A stretch of DNA of 64,000 bases from Methanosphaerula palustris E1-9c (GTDB taxonomy: Archaea > Halobacteriota > Methanomicrobia > Methanomicrobiales > Methanospirillaceae). The DNA is taken from NCBI RefSeq assembly GCF_000021965.1, contig NC_011832.1, forward strand, positions 1,116,001 through 1,180,000. The letters are read 5' to 3'. A model generated the notes under the pieces. It was not told the origin of the DNA. It saw only the letters and a list, made by a program, of their open reading frames with translations, and made no database searches. The position numbers and the translations under genes are program-made. Shown piece by piece: positions 51,636-59,618 of this stretch; positions within the stretch are counted from its first letter, which is position 1; every line of letters begins with the position of its first letter.

Positions 51636-53120
51636 TCATCCTGATATCATCTCGATAAATGCCGCGACCCGGGTCTTAGACTGCTCCTCCCCGAGTCCTG
51701 AGGAGTTTCCACTGTTATTTCCTGTATCCATGACTGGAACACCTACTTCATCCCTGATGATGTCGCAGATCATACGGGCAACGGACGACTGGAAGTTGCA
51801 TCCCCAGGTGTGTGTGAAGATCACGCCGTCAGCCCGGGATTGTTTCACCTGCTGGATTGCCCATTCAGCCCGTTGTTCTGTCGGTAACTCGATCGGGAAC
51901 GAGAGAATTGCTTTTGCAAGGTTCTGGTACGGATTGTTTCCGCCTTCATCGACCAGCGTGCAGATCTCGCTCCACTGGTCATCTTTTCCTACGACCACGC
52001 CTCCCTGTTTGTCAATATATCCCGGGTCCAGTGTCTCGGTGGCCGCAGGGCCGAGGATATAGATCCGAACTGGATCATCAGATACTCCTGTACCTTTCAC
52101 ACCTGTCCGGACCCGTTCCTGCAGTTCGGTATAGGCATCTTTCAGGACCGAGTAGGCTCCATTCGGATCCCCGCTGAACTCATTTCCGATCCTGAACAAG
52201 CCGGCAGAAGTACTTGACGTCCCGGCGAAATCCGAACTGTTGGTCGGGGGAACCGGCGCACTCCACCAGAGATGGACGATATCCTGGGTGAGTTTTCTGA
52301 TCTTGTTCTCAAACCGGATCTCTTCGGCAAGGTCCTTATCCGTAACCTCCTTTCCGCCAAGTTCGGTGATCTTCGCGGTCAGATTCCTGAGCATTGTCTC
52401 AAGATAATCGGTTGCCCATTCCTTCTCGTTCTGGTTATCTATCGGGTAATCGATCAGCATCAGGGGAATATCCTTTTTGAAGTAGGGTCCACGTGACGCG
52501 GGGTCATCGTATGATTCGACATTTTTTATGTTCCGGTATGACTCCACCAGGTACTGTTTATCGGAACAGCGCAGGCAGAGGTACGGTGCGATAAGATCGA
52601 CTGGGACAAGCCCTCTCTGGACTGTGACGTGCGATCCGACAATACCGCAGGATTCCGTATGGATCAATTTATGTCCGAACTCAAGTTTTTCCTTCTTATT
52701 GTTTCCCAACTGATTCAGGGTCTGCCCTTCAACAAGATCGTCAGCAAACCGGGAGATCAGGCCGGGTCGCATGGGAATACCGCCTGCGGCATAGTACGGT
52801 TCGAATGTCTGCCCTCCCTGTGTGAAGATGATCGGTACTCCATTATTGTGGGCCCCTAAGAACCGATCCTTCTGGGAAAGTCGCAGATACCTACACTTAA
52901 TCCCAGTCAGAAAATTGACATCCGCAGATATCTGGTCCATAAAATAGGGGTTGACCTCGTAGGCGTACGGGTACCTCCGGGGAGCATCCACAGTCATGAA
53001 ATGCCAGATCTCTTCCGGGGTGACCGTTTTTGAATACCGAAACTTGATATCACTGGTCTTTAAGAATTTCTCTTTCAGTGATTCAGGATACTGAAATGAT
53101 TTTATAGCACTCTGCGGCAT
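51636..53120 (-). CDS. 2-hydroxyacyl-CoA dehydratase/benzoyl-CoA reductase-like large subunit, copy 2
   Basis: A 494-residue paralog, largely identical to copy 1 along its whole length (for example KTVTPEEIWHFMTVDAPRRY, PIIFTQGGQTFEPYY, APYLCLRCSDKQYLVESYRN, THTWGCNFQSSVARMICDI). Cysteines 158, 182, 185, 441 and 452 are kept; the extra cysteine 356 of copy 1 (YICGPAATE) is leucine here (YILGPAATE). The main differences are around residues 470-480 and 360-372. GGGAGG precedes the ATG. The first gene of a likely two-gene unit with methyltransferase paralog 5. Confidence 0.85.
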   Translation of the reverse strand: MPQSAIKSFQYPESLKEKFLKTSDIKFRYSKTVTPEEIWHFMTVDAPRRYPYAYEVNPYFMDQISADVNFLTGIKCRYLRLSQKDRFLGAHNNGVPIIFTQGGQTFEPYYAAGGIPMRPGLISRFADDLVEGQTLNQLGNNKKEKLEFGHKLIHTESCGIVGSHVTVQRGLVPVDLIAPYLCLRCSDKQYLVESYRNIKNVESYDDPASRGPYFKKDIPLMLIDYPIDNQNEKEWATDYLETMLRNLTAKITELGGKEVTDKDLAEEIRFENKIRKLTQDIVHLWWSAPVPPTNSSDFAGTSSTSAGLFRIGNEFSGDPNGAYSVLKDAYTELQERVRTGVKGTGVSDDPVRIYILGPAATETLDPGYIDKQGGVVVGKDDQWSEICTLVDEGGNNPYQNLAKAILSFPIELPTEQRAEWAIQQVKQSRADGVIFTHTWGCNFQSSVARMICDIIRDEVGVPVMDTGNNSGNSSGLGEEQSKTRVAAFIEMISG

Positions 53121-53726
53121 TATGTGGGCCTCCCTTCATGGTGGTTCGAGTTTTCGGGTGTACCCAGAGAATAAAGACCCTGTTCCGGGATGTTTAAATG
53201 TCGATTCTCGGTTACAATGATGTAGGTATTCCATGATGTTGCCATCATGGTGAATCTCCGCTCATATCTATTAGATATTCATTGAATGCCATATCAGTCT
53301 GGAGAAATCAGTAATTATTGACGTATTTCATCGATTATCCGCAGAAAACTGACAAACATTACCGATGTCTATCCAATAGTGCTCTATCGAATGAAATCTC
53401 CCTTCTACGCTTGGTTTGCGAGAAATTTTTTGTCATGTGATCTGCCTCCGAATCCAAAATCCCCTCGCATCATGTTTGTTCGCCGGAACAATAACGTAGT
53501 CCTGACCATATCAAGACAATGATAAGGTTCTAACTACTCGGATTATTGAGTTTCAGATGAAACCGGTATGTCCATCGGCACAAGGACGACCCGTTGAGAA
53601 CTGGTGTGGGAAGCAATCGGTATGGTTTAGCGAGCATCATAAATTTCGATGGAGATCATATGGGGGGCCCTTGGGGAAAAATTGAGATAAAAGTTTGGGT
53701 AGACCTCTGGAAAATTCTTCCGGCCC
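53121..53726. other. 606-base promoter region, no gene
   Basis: It contains operator-like site B and the GACAAACATTAC element. The rest, toward 53726, is GC-mixed sequence with no supported frame; it separates the TusA-like gene from copy 2. Confidence 0.45.
53309..53320 (-). promoter_or_regulatory. CAGYAANTAYTG site B
   Basis: CAGTAATTATTG within AGAAATCAGTAATTATTGAC, 189 bases before the reductase copy 2 start; same core as site A and the same left flank as site C. Confidence 0.6.
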
Positions 53727-53960
53727 TCATCCTTTCTCGATAATAACGATGAATGTCTCCCCCTGGGGAGACACCTTGACGATCGTGTGCCCTTCATCTT
53801 TCAAACTCCGAGGTACATTGAGTATGGCATCTCCTTCGTCAAGAATTACCTCCAATTGGTCGCCCGGTTCCAGTTCCTCAAGGGCAAGTTTTGTTTTTAC
53901 AAAATTGATGGGGCAGATGACCCCATGCAGATCCAGTCTCTTCTTTATCTCATTTCCCAT
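53727..53960 (-). CDS. TusA-family sulfur carrier/transfer protein
   Basis: A 77-residue TusA/SirA-like protein with the motif LHGVICPINFVKTKLALEEL at about residues 11-30; the cysteine of ICPIN is the position that carries persulfide sulfur in characterised homologs. GDQLEVILDEGDAILNVPRS and the C-terminal strand complete the fold. Its start overlaps the end of the sulfite reductase gene by 11 bases, making it the last gene of the six-gene sulfur operon. It probably relays sulfide or persulfide from the reductase to the HcyS carrier. Confidence 0.9.
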   Translation of the reverse strand: MGNEIKKRLDLHGVICPINFVKTKLALEELEPGDQLEVILDEGDAILNVPRSLKDEGHTIVKVSPQGETFIVIIEKG

Positions 53961-54816
53961 GTAATATCTCCGCTTTCACAGTCTCAAGACCGATCCGATC
54001 GATCATGTGCCCGAACCGCTCCTTTTTCCGGCCATTCTCCCGGTAATAGGTGACGGCACGTTTGATGAGTTCATAGAGCCGCTCCTTGGACTCGATCACA
54101 CCATCAAGCCGGCTTGCCAGACGGGGGATTTTTCCCATGGTCCCCCCGATCCAGAGAATATATCCCTTCTGGACAGCCACCCAGGACCCGGTTGGACAAC
54201 TGGCGGTACAGATGCTGCAGTTAATACATTTATCCAGATCCAGGCTATAGGAGGAACCCTCTCGTGAGATTGCCCCGGTGGGGCAGATATTCACACACAG
54301 TCCGCAATCATTGCACCCGAATTCCAGCCATCCAGGTATGATTCCTCCCATCACTCCGATATCATTCTCTGTCGCCTTTGCACAGTTGTGGGGACAACCC
54401 GTTACTGCCATCTTGAACTTATGCGGGGTCTCCTCCCGGAAATAGGTTGTATCCAGGTAGCCAGAGATCTCCTTCGTATCAATAATCCCCCATCGGCATG
54501 TGAGAGTGCCGGGACAGGCGGTGATAACCCTGATACGGGGGCCGCATGCTCCCATTGTCACGCCAACTGCTTCGAGTTCGCTCTTCGCTTTTTCGAGATC
54601 GGCACCATGTACAAAGTGTATCTCAATTCCCTGTCTGGTGGACAGGTGGATCTGTCCCTTGCCGAAGGTATCTGCAATTTCTGCAATACCTCGTATCTGT
54701 TGCGTGGTGAAATCACCACCTACGGAGTGAAGTCGCAGGGCAAAAAATTCCTTCTGTTTCTGCTGGATCATGCCTGTCTTTTTCAGAGCTGCCAGATCAA
54801 TAATCTCATTGGTCAT
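53950..54816 (-). CDS. siroheme sulfite reductase with two ferredoxin clusters
   Basis: A 288-residue assimilatory-type reductase of the sulfite/nitrite reductase superfamily. The N-terminal half binds substrate (GQIHLSTRQGIEIHFV). The siroheme-[4Fe-4S] ligands are ACPGTLTC and TGCPHNCAKA (CX5C ... CX3C). A 2x[4Fe-4S] ferredoxin insert follows: CNDCGLCVNICP and CINCSICTASCP. It reduces sulfite to sulfide with six electrons. The length matches the short archaeal and AsrC-like forms. It lies between the JAMM protease and the TusA gene, overlapping both, so the sulfide is presumably meant for the sulfur carrier HcyS. Confidence 0.92.
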   Translation of the reverse strand: MTNEIIDLAALKKTGMIQQKQKEFFALRLHSVGGDFTTQQIRGIAEIADTFGKGQIHLSTRQGIEIHFVHGADLEKAKSELEAVGVTMGACGPRIRVITACPGTLTCRWGIIDTKEISGYLDTTYFREETPHKFKMAVTGCPHNCAKATENDIGVMGGIIPGWLEFGCNDCGLCVNICPTGAISREGSSYSLDLDKCINCSICTASCPTGSWVAVQKGYILWIGGTMGKIPRLASRLDGVIESKERLYELIKRAVTYYRENGRKKERFGHMIDRIGLETVKAEILHGK

Positions 54817-55216
54817 TGGTATTTTCCCCGATTGTCAATGGTTCTTCAACAACCTCTCCTTTCCGGATATAAAATCCACGTACGGTTCTTGTGTCATTCA
54901 TGAGTGAAATAATAATATACACGATCGTCGGGTCATATGCCAACCGGACGTCTTCTGGTGATGGTCGTGCAGGCGAAGCCGGATGGCTGTGATACATCCC
55001 GATGATGCTGAGTCCCTCCTGCCGTGCCGCTTTCAGGGTGGCAAACTGTTCCTGCGGGTCGAACGAGAAGTGATCCTCTTTTCCATCGATGTTGGTCAGT
55101 GGGAAATGACGGGTGATCTGCCCATCCGTACCTGCGAGATACCCACAGGCCTCGATCGGGGCTTCATACTCTGCTTGGGTAAACAGAGATTCCATGATAT
55201 CTGGTTGAAGGATCAT
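54806..55216 (-). CDS. hcyD: JAMM/Mov34 metalloprotease processing the sulfur carrier
   Basis: A 136-residue JAB1/MPN metalloprotease with the complete motif HSHPASPARPSPEDV (H-x-H-P-x7-S-x2-D; zinc ligands two His and the Asp) at about residues 76-90, and the upstream glutamate in EACGYLAG (about residue 22). In the Wolinella succinogenes pathway HcyD trims the C-terminal tail of the carrier HcyS to expose Gly-Gly; the carrier here ends GGGSSQ, so such trimming is needed. It overlaps the HcyF gene by four bases and the sulfite reductase gene by 11. Confidence 0.9.
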   Translation of the reverse strand: MILQPDIMESLFTQAEYEAPIEACGYLAGTDGQITRHFPLTNIDGKEDHFSFDPQEQFATLKAARQEGLSIIGMYHSHPASPARPSPEDVRLAYDPTIVYIIISLMNDTRTVRGFYIRKGEVVEEPLTIGENTNDQ

Positions 55217-56013
55217 TTCCGCAACTCACAAACCTTTTGTTCATAATCGATGAGTGAGGTGATGGTCGGATGTTCTCCACACACCGGGCATTTTGGATTC
55301 TTTTTAATCTTGATCTCCCGGAAATTCATCGGAAGCGCTTCGAATACAAGAAGTCGGTTTGTCAGGAGGTCTCCTATCCCGAGGAGGTATTTGATCGCCT
55401 CCATCGCCTGGAGGGTTCCGATGACTCCGGCCATACTCCCGATAACCCCGGACTCGCTGCAACTGGGAACCGTCCCCACTGGCGGTGGGGTGTTGAAGAT
55501 GCAGCGGTAGCAAGCACTCTTATCAGGGATCACCGTTGTCGTCTGGCCGTTGAACCGCAATATTCCAGCATGGGAAAATGGTTTCCCCAGAAGGATGCAG
55601 GCATCGTTGATCAGGAACTTTGCTGGGAAATTGTCTGTACCATCAATGATAAAATCATAGTCGGTAATGATCTCCCGTATGTTCGATGAGGAAACCATCT
55701 CCTTATGGATCTGAACCGTTACGTCCGGATTGAGTTGAGTAATCTTATCTCGGGCAGAATCTGCCTTGTAGGTACCTACATCCGCAGTAAAGTGTATGAC
55801 CTGCCGCTGGAGGTTGCTCAGGTCGACCCGGTCGCCATCGACAATACCAATCGTTCCCACTCCGGCTGCTGCAAGATAGAGAGCGGCTGGAGAACCCAAT
55901 CCACCGGCACCGATAATTAGAACCTTTGACTGAAGAAGACGTTCCTGACCTTTTCCTCCAACCTCTTTTAAAATTATATTTCTGCTGTATCGTTCTATCT
56001 GTTCATCTTTCAT
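55213..56013 (-). CDS. hcyF: E1-like adenylyltransferase for the sulfur carrier (ThiF/MoeB type)
   Basis: A 266-residue enzyme that adenylates the carrier's C-terminus. The nucleotide-binding loop VLIIGAGGLGSPAALYLAAA is at about residues 30-49, the R finger DLSNLQRQVIHF at 64-75 and the catalytic aspartate in DFIIDGTDNF near 125-134. Four zinc cysteines are present: CYRC near residue 170 and CPVCGEH near 245. It is single-domain, without a rhodanese tail, fitting a sulfide/persulfide donor such as TusA. It overlaps the MetY gene upstream and HcyD downstream by four bases each. Confidence 0.92.
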   Translation of the reverse strand: MKDEQIERYSRNIILKEVGGKGQERLLQSKVLIIGAGGLGSPAALYLAAAGVGTIGIVDGDRVDLSNLQRQVIHFTADVGTYKADSARDKITQLNPDVTVQIHKEMVSSSNIREIITDYDFIIDGTDNFPAKFLINDACILLGKPFSHAGILRFNGQTTTVIPDKSACYRCIFNTPPPVGTVPSCSESGVIGSMAGVIGTLQAMEAIKYLLGIGDLLTNRLLVFEALPMNFREIKIKKNPKCPVCGEHPTITSLIDYEQKVCELRK

Positions 56014-57245
56014 GATTCACCAAGTGCCTGCCGAATATCGGCGATGATGTCATCCGCATCTTCGATCCCGATGGAGAGTCTGATGAGCGTATCATCTATG
56101 CCAAGCGTCTTCTGTTCATCGGTATTTAATCCTGCAAAAATCGTCGACGCAGGATGCAATGCAAGGGTCTTGTTGTCCCCCAGATTCGATGCCCGTTTGA
56201 TGAGGGAGAGTTTATCGAGGAACCGGAAGCAGGCTGTTCTGTCCGAGAGTCCGAATGCCAGAATTCCTCCGCACTTTCCGTTCAACTGTTTCTTGGCCAG
56301 TTCCTGAGATTGAGATGAAGGGAGACCTGGATAGAATACCGTTGTAACAACGTTCTGTGCCTCTAGAAATTCAGCTACAGCCTGTGCATTCTTGCATATC
56401 TGTTCCATACGGAGGGCAAGCGTTTCTAATCCCAGACTCTGGAGGTATGCATCATAGGGGGAGAGGCAACTTCCCGTCTCCTGGTACACCTCTTTTCTCA
56501 GCCGTGCCAGAAAGGCCATCTCTTTATACCGATGATATTTCTTCAGGGCAGGGACAAAAGACCAGTCAAAATTTCCCAGGTCGACGATCGCTCCTCCCAT
56601 ACTGGTAGCACCGCCTGAGATGTACTTCGTTGTCGAATGAATGACGATATTTACTCCGAAACGCCGTGCCGGGAAGAGGTACGGGGTCGTTGCTGTACTA
56701 TCGGCAACCACCACGACATGATGCCGGCTGGCGATCTCTGAGATCCTCTCAAAGTCGGGAATCGTGGTGCAGGGATTGGAGATCGTCTCCAGAAACAAAA
56801 CCCGGGTATTCTCATCGATCGCTGCATCCAGGCCGTCGAGATCCGTTATTGACACGAATTTTACATTTATACCGAGAGGTTGGAACACATTAATAAAGAG
56901 AGAATAGGTTCCTCCAAAGAGGGATGAGGCGGCTACGAGCGTGTCCCCTTCGGTAAGCAGGTTGAGCAACGTGTTTGAGATGGCTGCCATGCCTGATGAC
57001 ACCGCGACGGTTCCTAATCCATCCTCCAATGCGGTAATTTTTCGCTCGAATGCCGAAACCGTCGGGTTCGCTATGCGCGAATAAGCAAATGCAGCTTTTC
57101 GACCTGCAAAAGTATCTGCCATTGTTTCAGCAGTCTCGAAGTCGTGGGCTACCCCTGCATAGATCGGAAACTGAAGGGCATGGTTGGGATCTTTTCCTGT
57201 AAGGGGTCCATGAACTGCCCGAGTTGTGAATCCGGGGTGTTTCAT
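56010..57245 (-). CDS. metY: O-acetylhomoserine sulfhydrylase (MetY type)
   Basis: A 411-residue PLP enzyme of the Cys/Met metabolism family that makes homocysteine from an activated homoserine. The internal-aldimine lysine is in STTKYISGGATSMGG (about residues 206-220), the PLP contact DSTATTPYL near 183 and the N-terminal AFAYSRIANPTVSAFERKI are typical. In the HcyS pathway the sulfur comes from the carrier thiocarboxylate, not free sulfide. The operon order HcyS, MetY, HcyF, HcyD, sulfite reductase, TusA with overlapping ends supports that. It overlaps the HcyS gene by four bases. Confidence 0.93.
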   Translation of the reverse strand: MKHPGFTTRAVHGPLTGKDPNHALQFPIYAGVAHDFETAETMADTFAGRKAAFAYSRIANPTVSAFERKITALEDGLGTVAVSSGMAAISNTLLNLLTEGDTLVAASSLFGGTYSLFINVFQPLGINVKFVSITDLDGLDAAIDENTRVLFLETISNPCTTIPDFERISEIASRHHVVVVADSTATTPYLFPARRFGVNIVIHSTTKYISGGATSMGGAIVDLGNFDWSFVPALKKYHRYKEMAFLARLRKEVYQETGSCLSPYDAYLQSLGLETLALRMEQICKNAQAVAEFLEAQNVVTTVFYPGLPSSQSQELAKKQLNGKCGGILAFGLSDRTACFRFLDKLSLIKRASNLGDNKTLALHPASTIFAGLNTDEQKTLGIDDTLIRLSIGIEDADDIIADIRQALGES

Positions 57246-57454
57246 TGAGATGATCCGCCTCCGATGAAATAGAGAAATTCCACGGTATCATTCTCTTTGA
57301 CGGTGACATTCGTAAAGTCGTTTCTGCTGATTATGGTTCCATTCAGTTCCACTGAGACCATATCCGGCGATTCGACATTTTTTGTAACAAGAAGATCCTG
57401 GATGGTCAGTTCACCTGCAATCTCTTCTTGATTTCCATTGATGGTAAGTAACAT
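57242..57454 (-). CDS. hcyS: ubiquitin-like sulfur carrier (ThiS/MoaD type)
   Basis: A 70-residue beta-grasp protein: LTINGNQEEIAGELTIQDLL, VSVELNGTIISRNDF and VKENDTVEFLYFIGGGSSQ. The final strand ends in the Gly-Gly that carries sulfur as a thiocarboxylate in ThiS/MoaD proteins, but four residues (GSSQ, or SSQ after three Gly) follow, so a protease must trim it; the JAMM gene in the same operon fits. By analogy with Wolinella HcyS it donates sulfur to MetY. First gene of the six-gene sulfur operon; a weak CAGTAAGCATCA lies 11 bases upstream but is too close to count as the regulon site. Confidence 0.9.
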   Translation of the reverse strand: MLLTINGNQEEIAGELTIQDLLVTKNVESPDMVSVELNGTIISRNDFTNVTVKENDTVEFLYFIGGGSSQ

Positions 57455-57675
57455 GGTAACTCTTCAGTAAGCATCAAATTCATGTTCATAATCCATGCCC
57501 TATTGAAAGAGGAGATCAAATTCTTAAAACTCCTCGATGGGTATTGGAGGATTCACTGGAATTCAATCCAGGTTTTGCTGGAACTACGTCGTATTAAAAA
57601 TGGTCCTGATCCCCTCACCGGGGATACAAAGACAATTGATTTTTAACACTGGTGCTCCTTTGAAATCAACTCCCT

Positions 57676-58749
57676 CTAGGCGTATGGGTTGAATTCATTG
57701 GTGTAGATGTCAGAGGGTTTGAGCTGTCCCGTCTTCAGAGTCCCTTCTTTTACCATCACGTCTATCCAGAACTGAACGTCAGAATCTGTAATAATCGGGG
57801 GAGTCCGTATTGACCAGCCACTGAAGTATGAGGCTAGGGTTGAATTACCACTATTCTCACTGAGGAACTTTGCTAAGAGGACCCGGGATTGGTCTCTGTT
57901 CTGTTTGTCCCATTCGATGGCTTTCGTGGTCGCATTCACAAATTTCTTTGCGATGTCCGGGTGTTTCTCAATGAAATCAGTCGACATGAATGTCCCGGTT
58001 TTAACCTGATCCCCGGTCACTTGAGCATCGGTAAAGAGTGTTCTGACTCCACCGTCTGCTTCTGCTTTCTTCCAGAAATTCCCATTTGGTGCAATAACGT
58101 CAACCTGTCCCTGTTTTAATGCCTGTTCCATGTTTTCATAGGGGAGCACGACCAGTTGAACATCTGCAGGAGTCAGGTTGTTTTGATACAGATAGGCTCG
58201 GGTGACGTAATCTGCCTGAGCTCCGAGCGTGTTAACCGCGATGGTCTTTCCTTTGAGATCGCTGGCGGTTTTAATGGAACTTGTGTTCAGTGCATACCAT
58301 TTGTAATCCGGATTGTCGACGGATGTACCTATCGAAGGAACGACAACTTTGATCTTTGTTCCTTTCGCAATAGCGTTCACTATCGCTGAGAACGCCGACA
58401 ATCCGACATCGTTACTGCCGGATGCCACGGTCATGATATTCTCCGGTCCTCCGTTCGTCGTTCCAGTATATTCAATGGCGATACCGTTCTCTTTGTAATA
58501 TCCGAGTTCATCTGCCAGATTAATGACGCTTACTGACGACATTGATGGAGCTCGTAGTTTGAACAATCCCGTGTCTGAAGTGTTTGATGCGGTCGATGGA
58601 GAGCTTCCTGATGCTTGGTTCGTTCCGGATACTGTCTGGGTCTTTGTCGTACTTACCGTTTTATTTCCGGTCAGGGATATTCCTAAAGCGATACCGATAA
58701 CCGCAATTACGAAAATTGCGATGATGACATACTGTATTTTTTTTTCCAT
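57676..58749 (-). CDS. NitT/TauT-type substrate-binding protein, copy 2
   Basis: A 357-residue binding protein, close paralog of the one at 47621: an N-terminal anchor (VIIAIFVIAVIGIALGISLT), a Ser/Thr/Gln linker and the fold VSVINLADELGYYKENGIAI, TVASGSNDVGLSAFSAIVNA, SDLKGKTIAVNTLGAQADYV, GQVDVIAPNGNFWKKAEADG. The ATG at 58749 is chosen because GAGG lies 8 bases upstream. It ends an operon with activator, small subunit, large subunit copy 3 and permease. Differences from copy 1 in the loops (for example SIGTSVDNPDY versus SIGTSLTEPDY) may alter substrate choice. Confidence 0.9.
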   Translation of the reverse strand: MEKKIQYVIIAIFVIAVIGIALGISLTGNKTVSTTKTQTVSGTNQASGSSPSTASNTSDTGLFKLRAPSMSSVSVINLADELGYYKENGIAIEYTGTTNGGPENIMTVASGSNDVGLSAFSAIVNAIAKGTKIKVVVPSIGTSVDNPDYKWYALNTSSIKTASDLKGKTIAVNTLGAQADYVTRAYLYQNNLTPADVQLVVLPYENMEQALKQGQVDVIAPNGNFWKKAEADGGVRTLFTDAQVTGDQVKTGTFMSTDFIEKHPDIAKKFVNATTKAIEWDKQNRDQSRVLLAKFLSENSGNSTLASYFSGWSIRTPPIITDSDVQFWIDVMVKEGTLKTGQLKPSDIYTNEFNPYA

Positions 58750-58778
58750 TTTAATCCTCATGAATAATTTTTTTTGGT

Positions 58779-59618
58779 TCAATCCTTTCTGTTCCCGTTG
58801 ATCTCTTCCTTCCAGCGAGTGGCTCTCTTCTCAAACCAGACCAGCAGATAATTGGATGCCAATCCCAGAATGACCAGACAGATGATTGCAGCATACATCT
58901 TTTCAATCTCGAAATTGTACTGGGAGTTTGTCACAAGAAACCCGAGACCAGATTTTGCGCCCATCATCTCGGCAGCCACCAGTACGAGAATTGCTGAAGT
59001 AGCTCCCAGTCTCATTCCAGAAGCTATCTGAGGTACTGCCGAAGGGAAGATGACCTTCTTGAAGATCTCAAGATCCGAAGTAACGCCAACGGACCGTGCT
59101 GCTTTGACAAGCAAAGGATCGACACTTTCCACTCCACTGATGGTGTTAATCAGGACCTTCCAGAGCGCTGCATAGAATATGATCGCCACTTTCGATACTT
59201 CTCCTATACCCAGAAAGAGAATCAGAACAGGATACAATGCCAGTGTGGGAATGTTCCTGAGTGTTTCGATCAGCGGGTTCAACAATCGAAAGAATTTGGG
59301 GTACCATCCCAGCGCCAACCCTAAGGGGATGGCGATCAGGACCGCTAACCCAAACCCGAGTATTGATCGTTCAAGGCTGATGAAGAGGTGGGTGAATATT
59401 TCCCCCGACAAAGTCATCCCTATCAGGGTTGTTAAAACCACTGAAAAGGGGGGCAAAAATGCCGCGTTGATTATTCCCGCCCTCGGGAGAATTTCCCACA
59501 GGCCGATGACAATTAACAGGGCGATTCCACTACTGAGTAGTCTTCCAATTTTTGCCAGGTCAATCTTATGGTTCGCCTGCCCTGACACTTTTGAGTATAG
59601 GGTACCGAAATTAATCAT
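58779..59618 (-). CDS. importer permease of the nitrate/sulfonate/taurine type
   Basis: A 279-residue SsuC/TauC-like permease with about six helices: SSGIALLIVIGLWEILPRAG, FSVVLTTLIGMTLSGEIF, ILGFGLAVLIAIPLGLALGW and others. The EAA-type cytoplasmic loop reads KAARSVGVTSDLEIFKKVIF, then PSAVPQIASGMRLG. It is the only importer permease in the window and must work with the ATPase at 45374 and either binding protein. Its start codon overlaps the stop of large subunit copy 3 (ATGA), a strong tie between transport and reductase. Confidence 0.93.
   Translation of the reverse strand: MINFGTLYSKVSGQANHKIDLAKIGRLLSSGIALLIVIGLWEILPRAGIINAAFLPPFSVVLTTLIGMTLSGEIFTHLFISLERSILGFGLAVLIAIPLGLALGWYPKFFRLLNPLIETLRNIPTLALYPVLILFLGIGEVSKVAIIFYAALWKVLINTISGVESVDPLLVKAARSVGVTSDLEIFKKVIFPSAVPQIASGMRLGATSAILVLVAAEMMGAKSGLGFLVTNSQYNFEIEKMYAAIICLVILGLASNYLLVWFEKRATRWKEEINGNRKD

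Noticed and set aside
57465-57476. CAGTAAGCATCA before hcyS as a tenth regulon site
   Set aside because: Only the left half fits, and it is 11 bases from the start codon, unlike all other copies.
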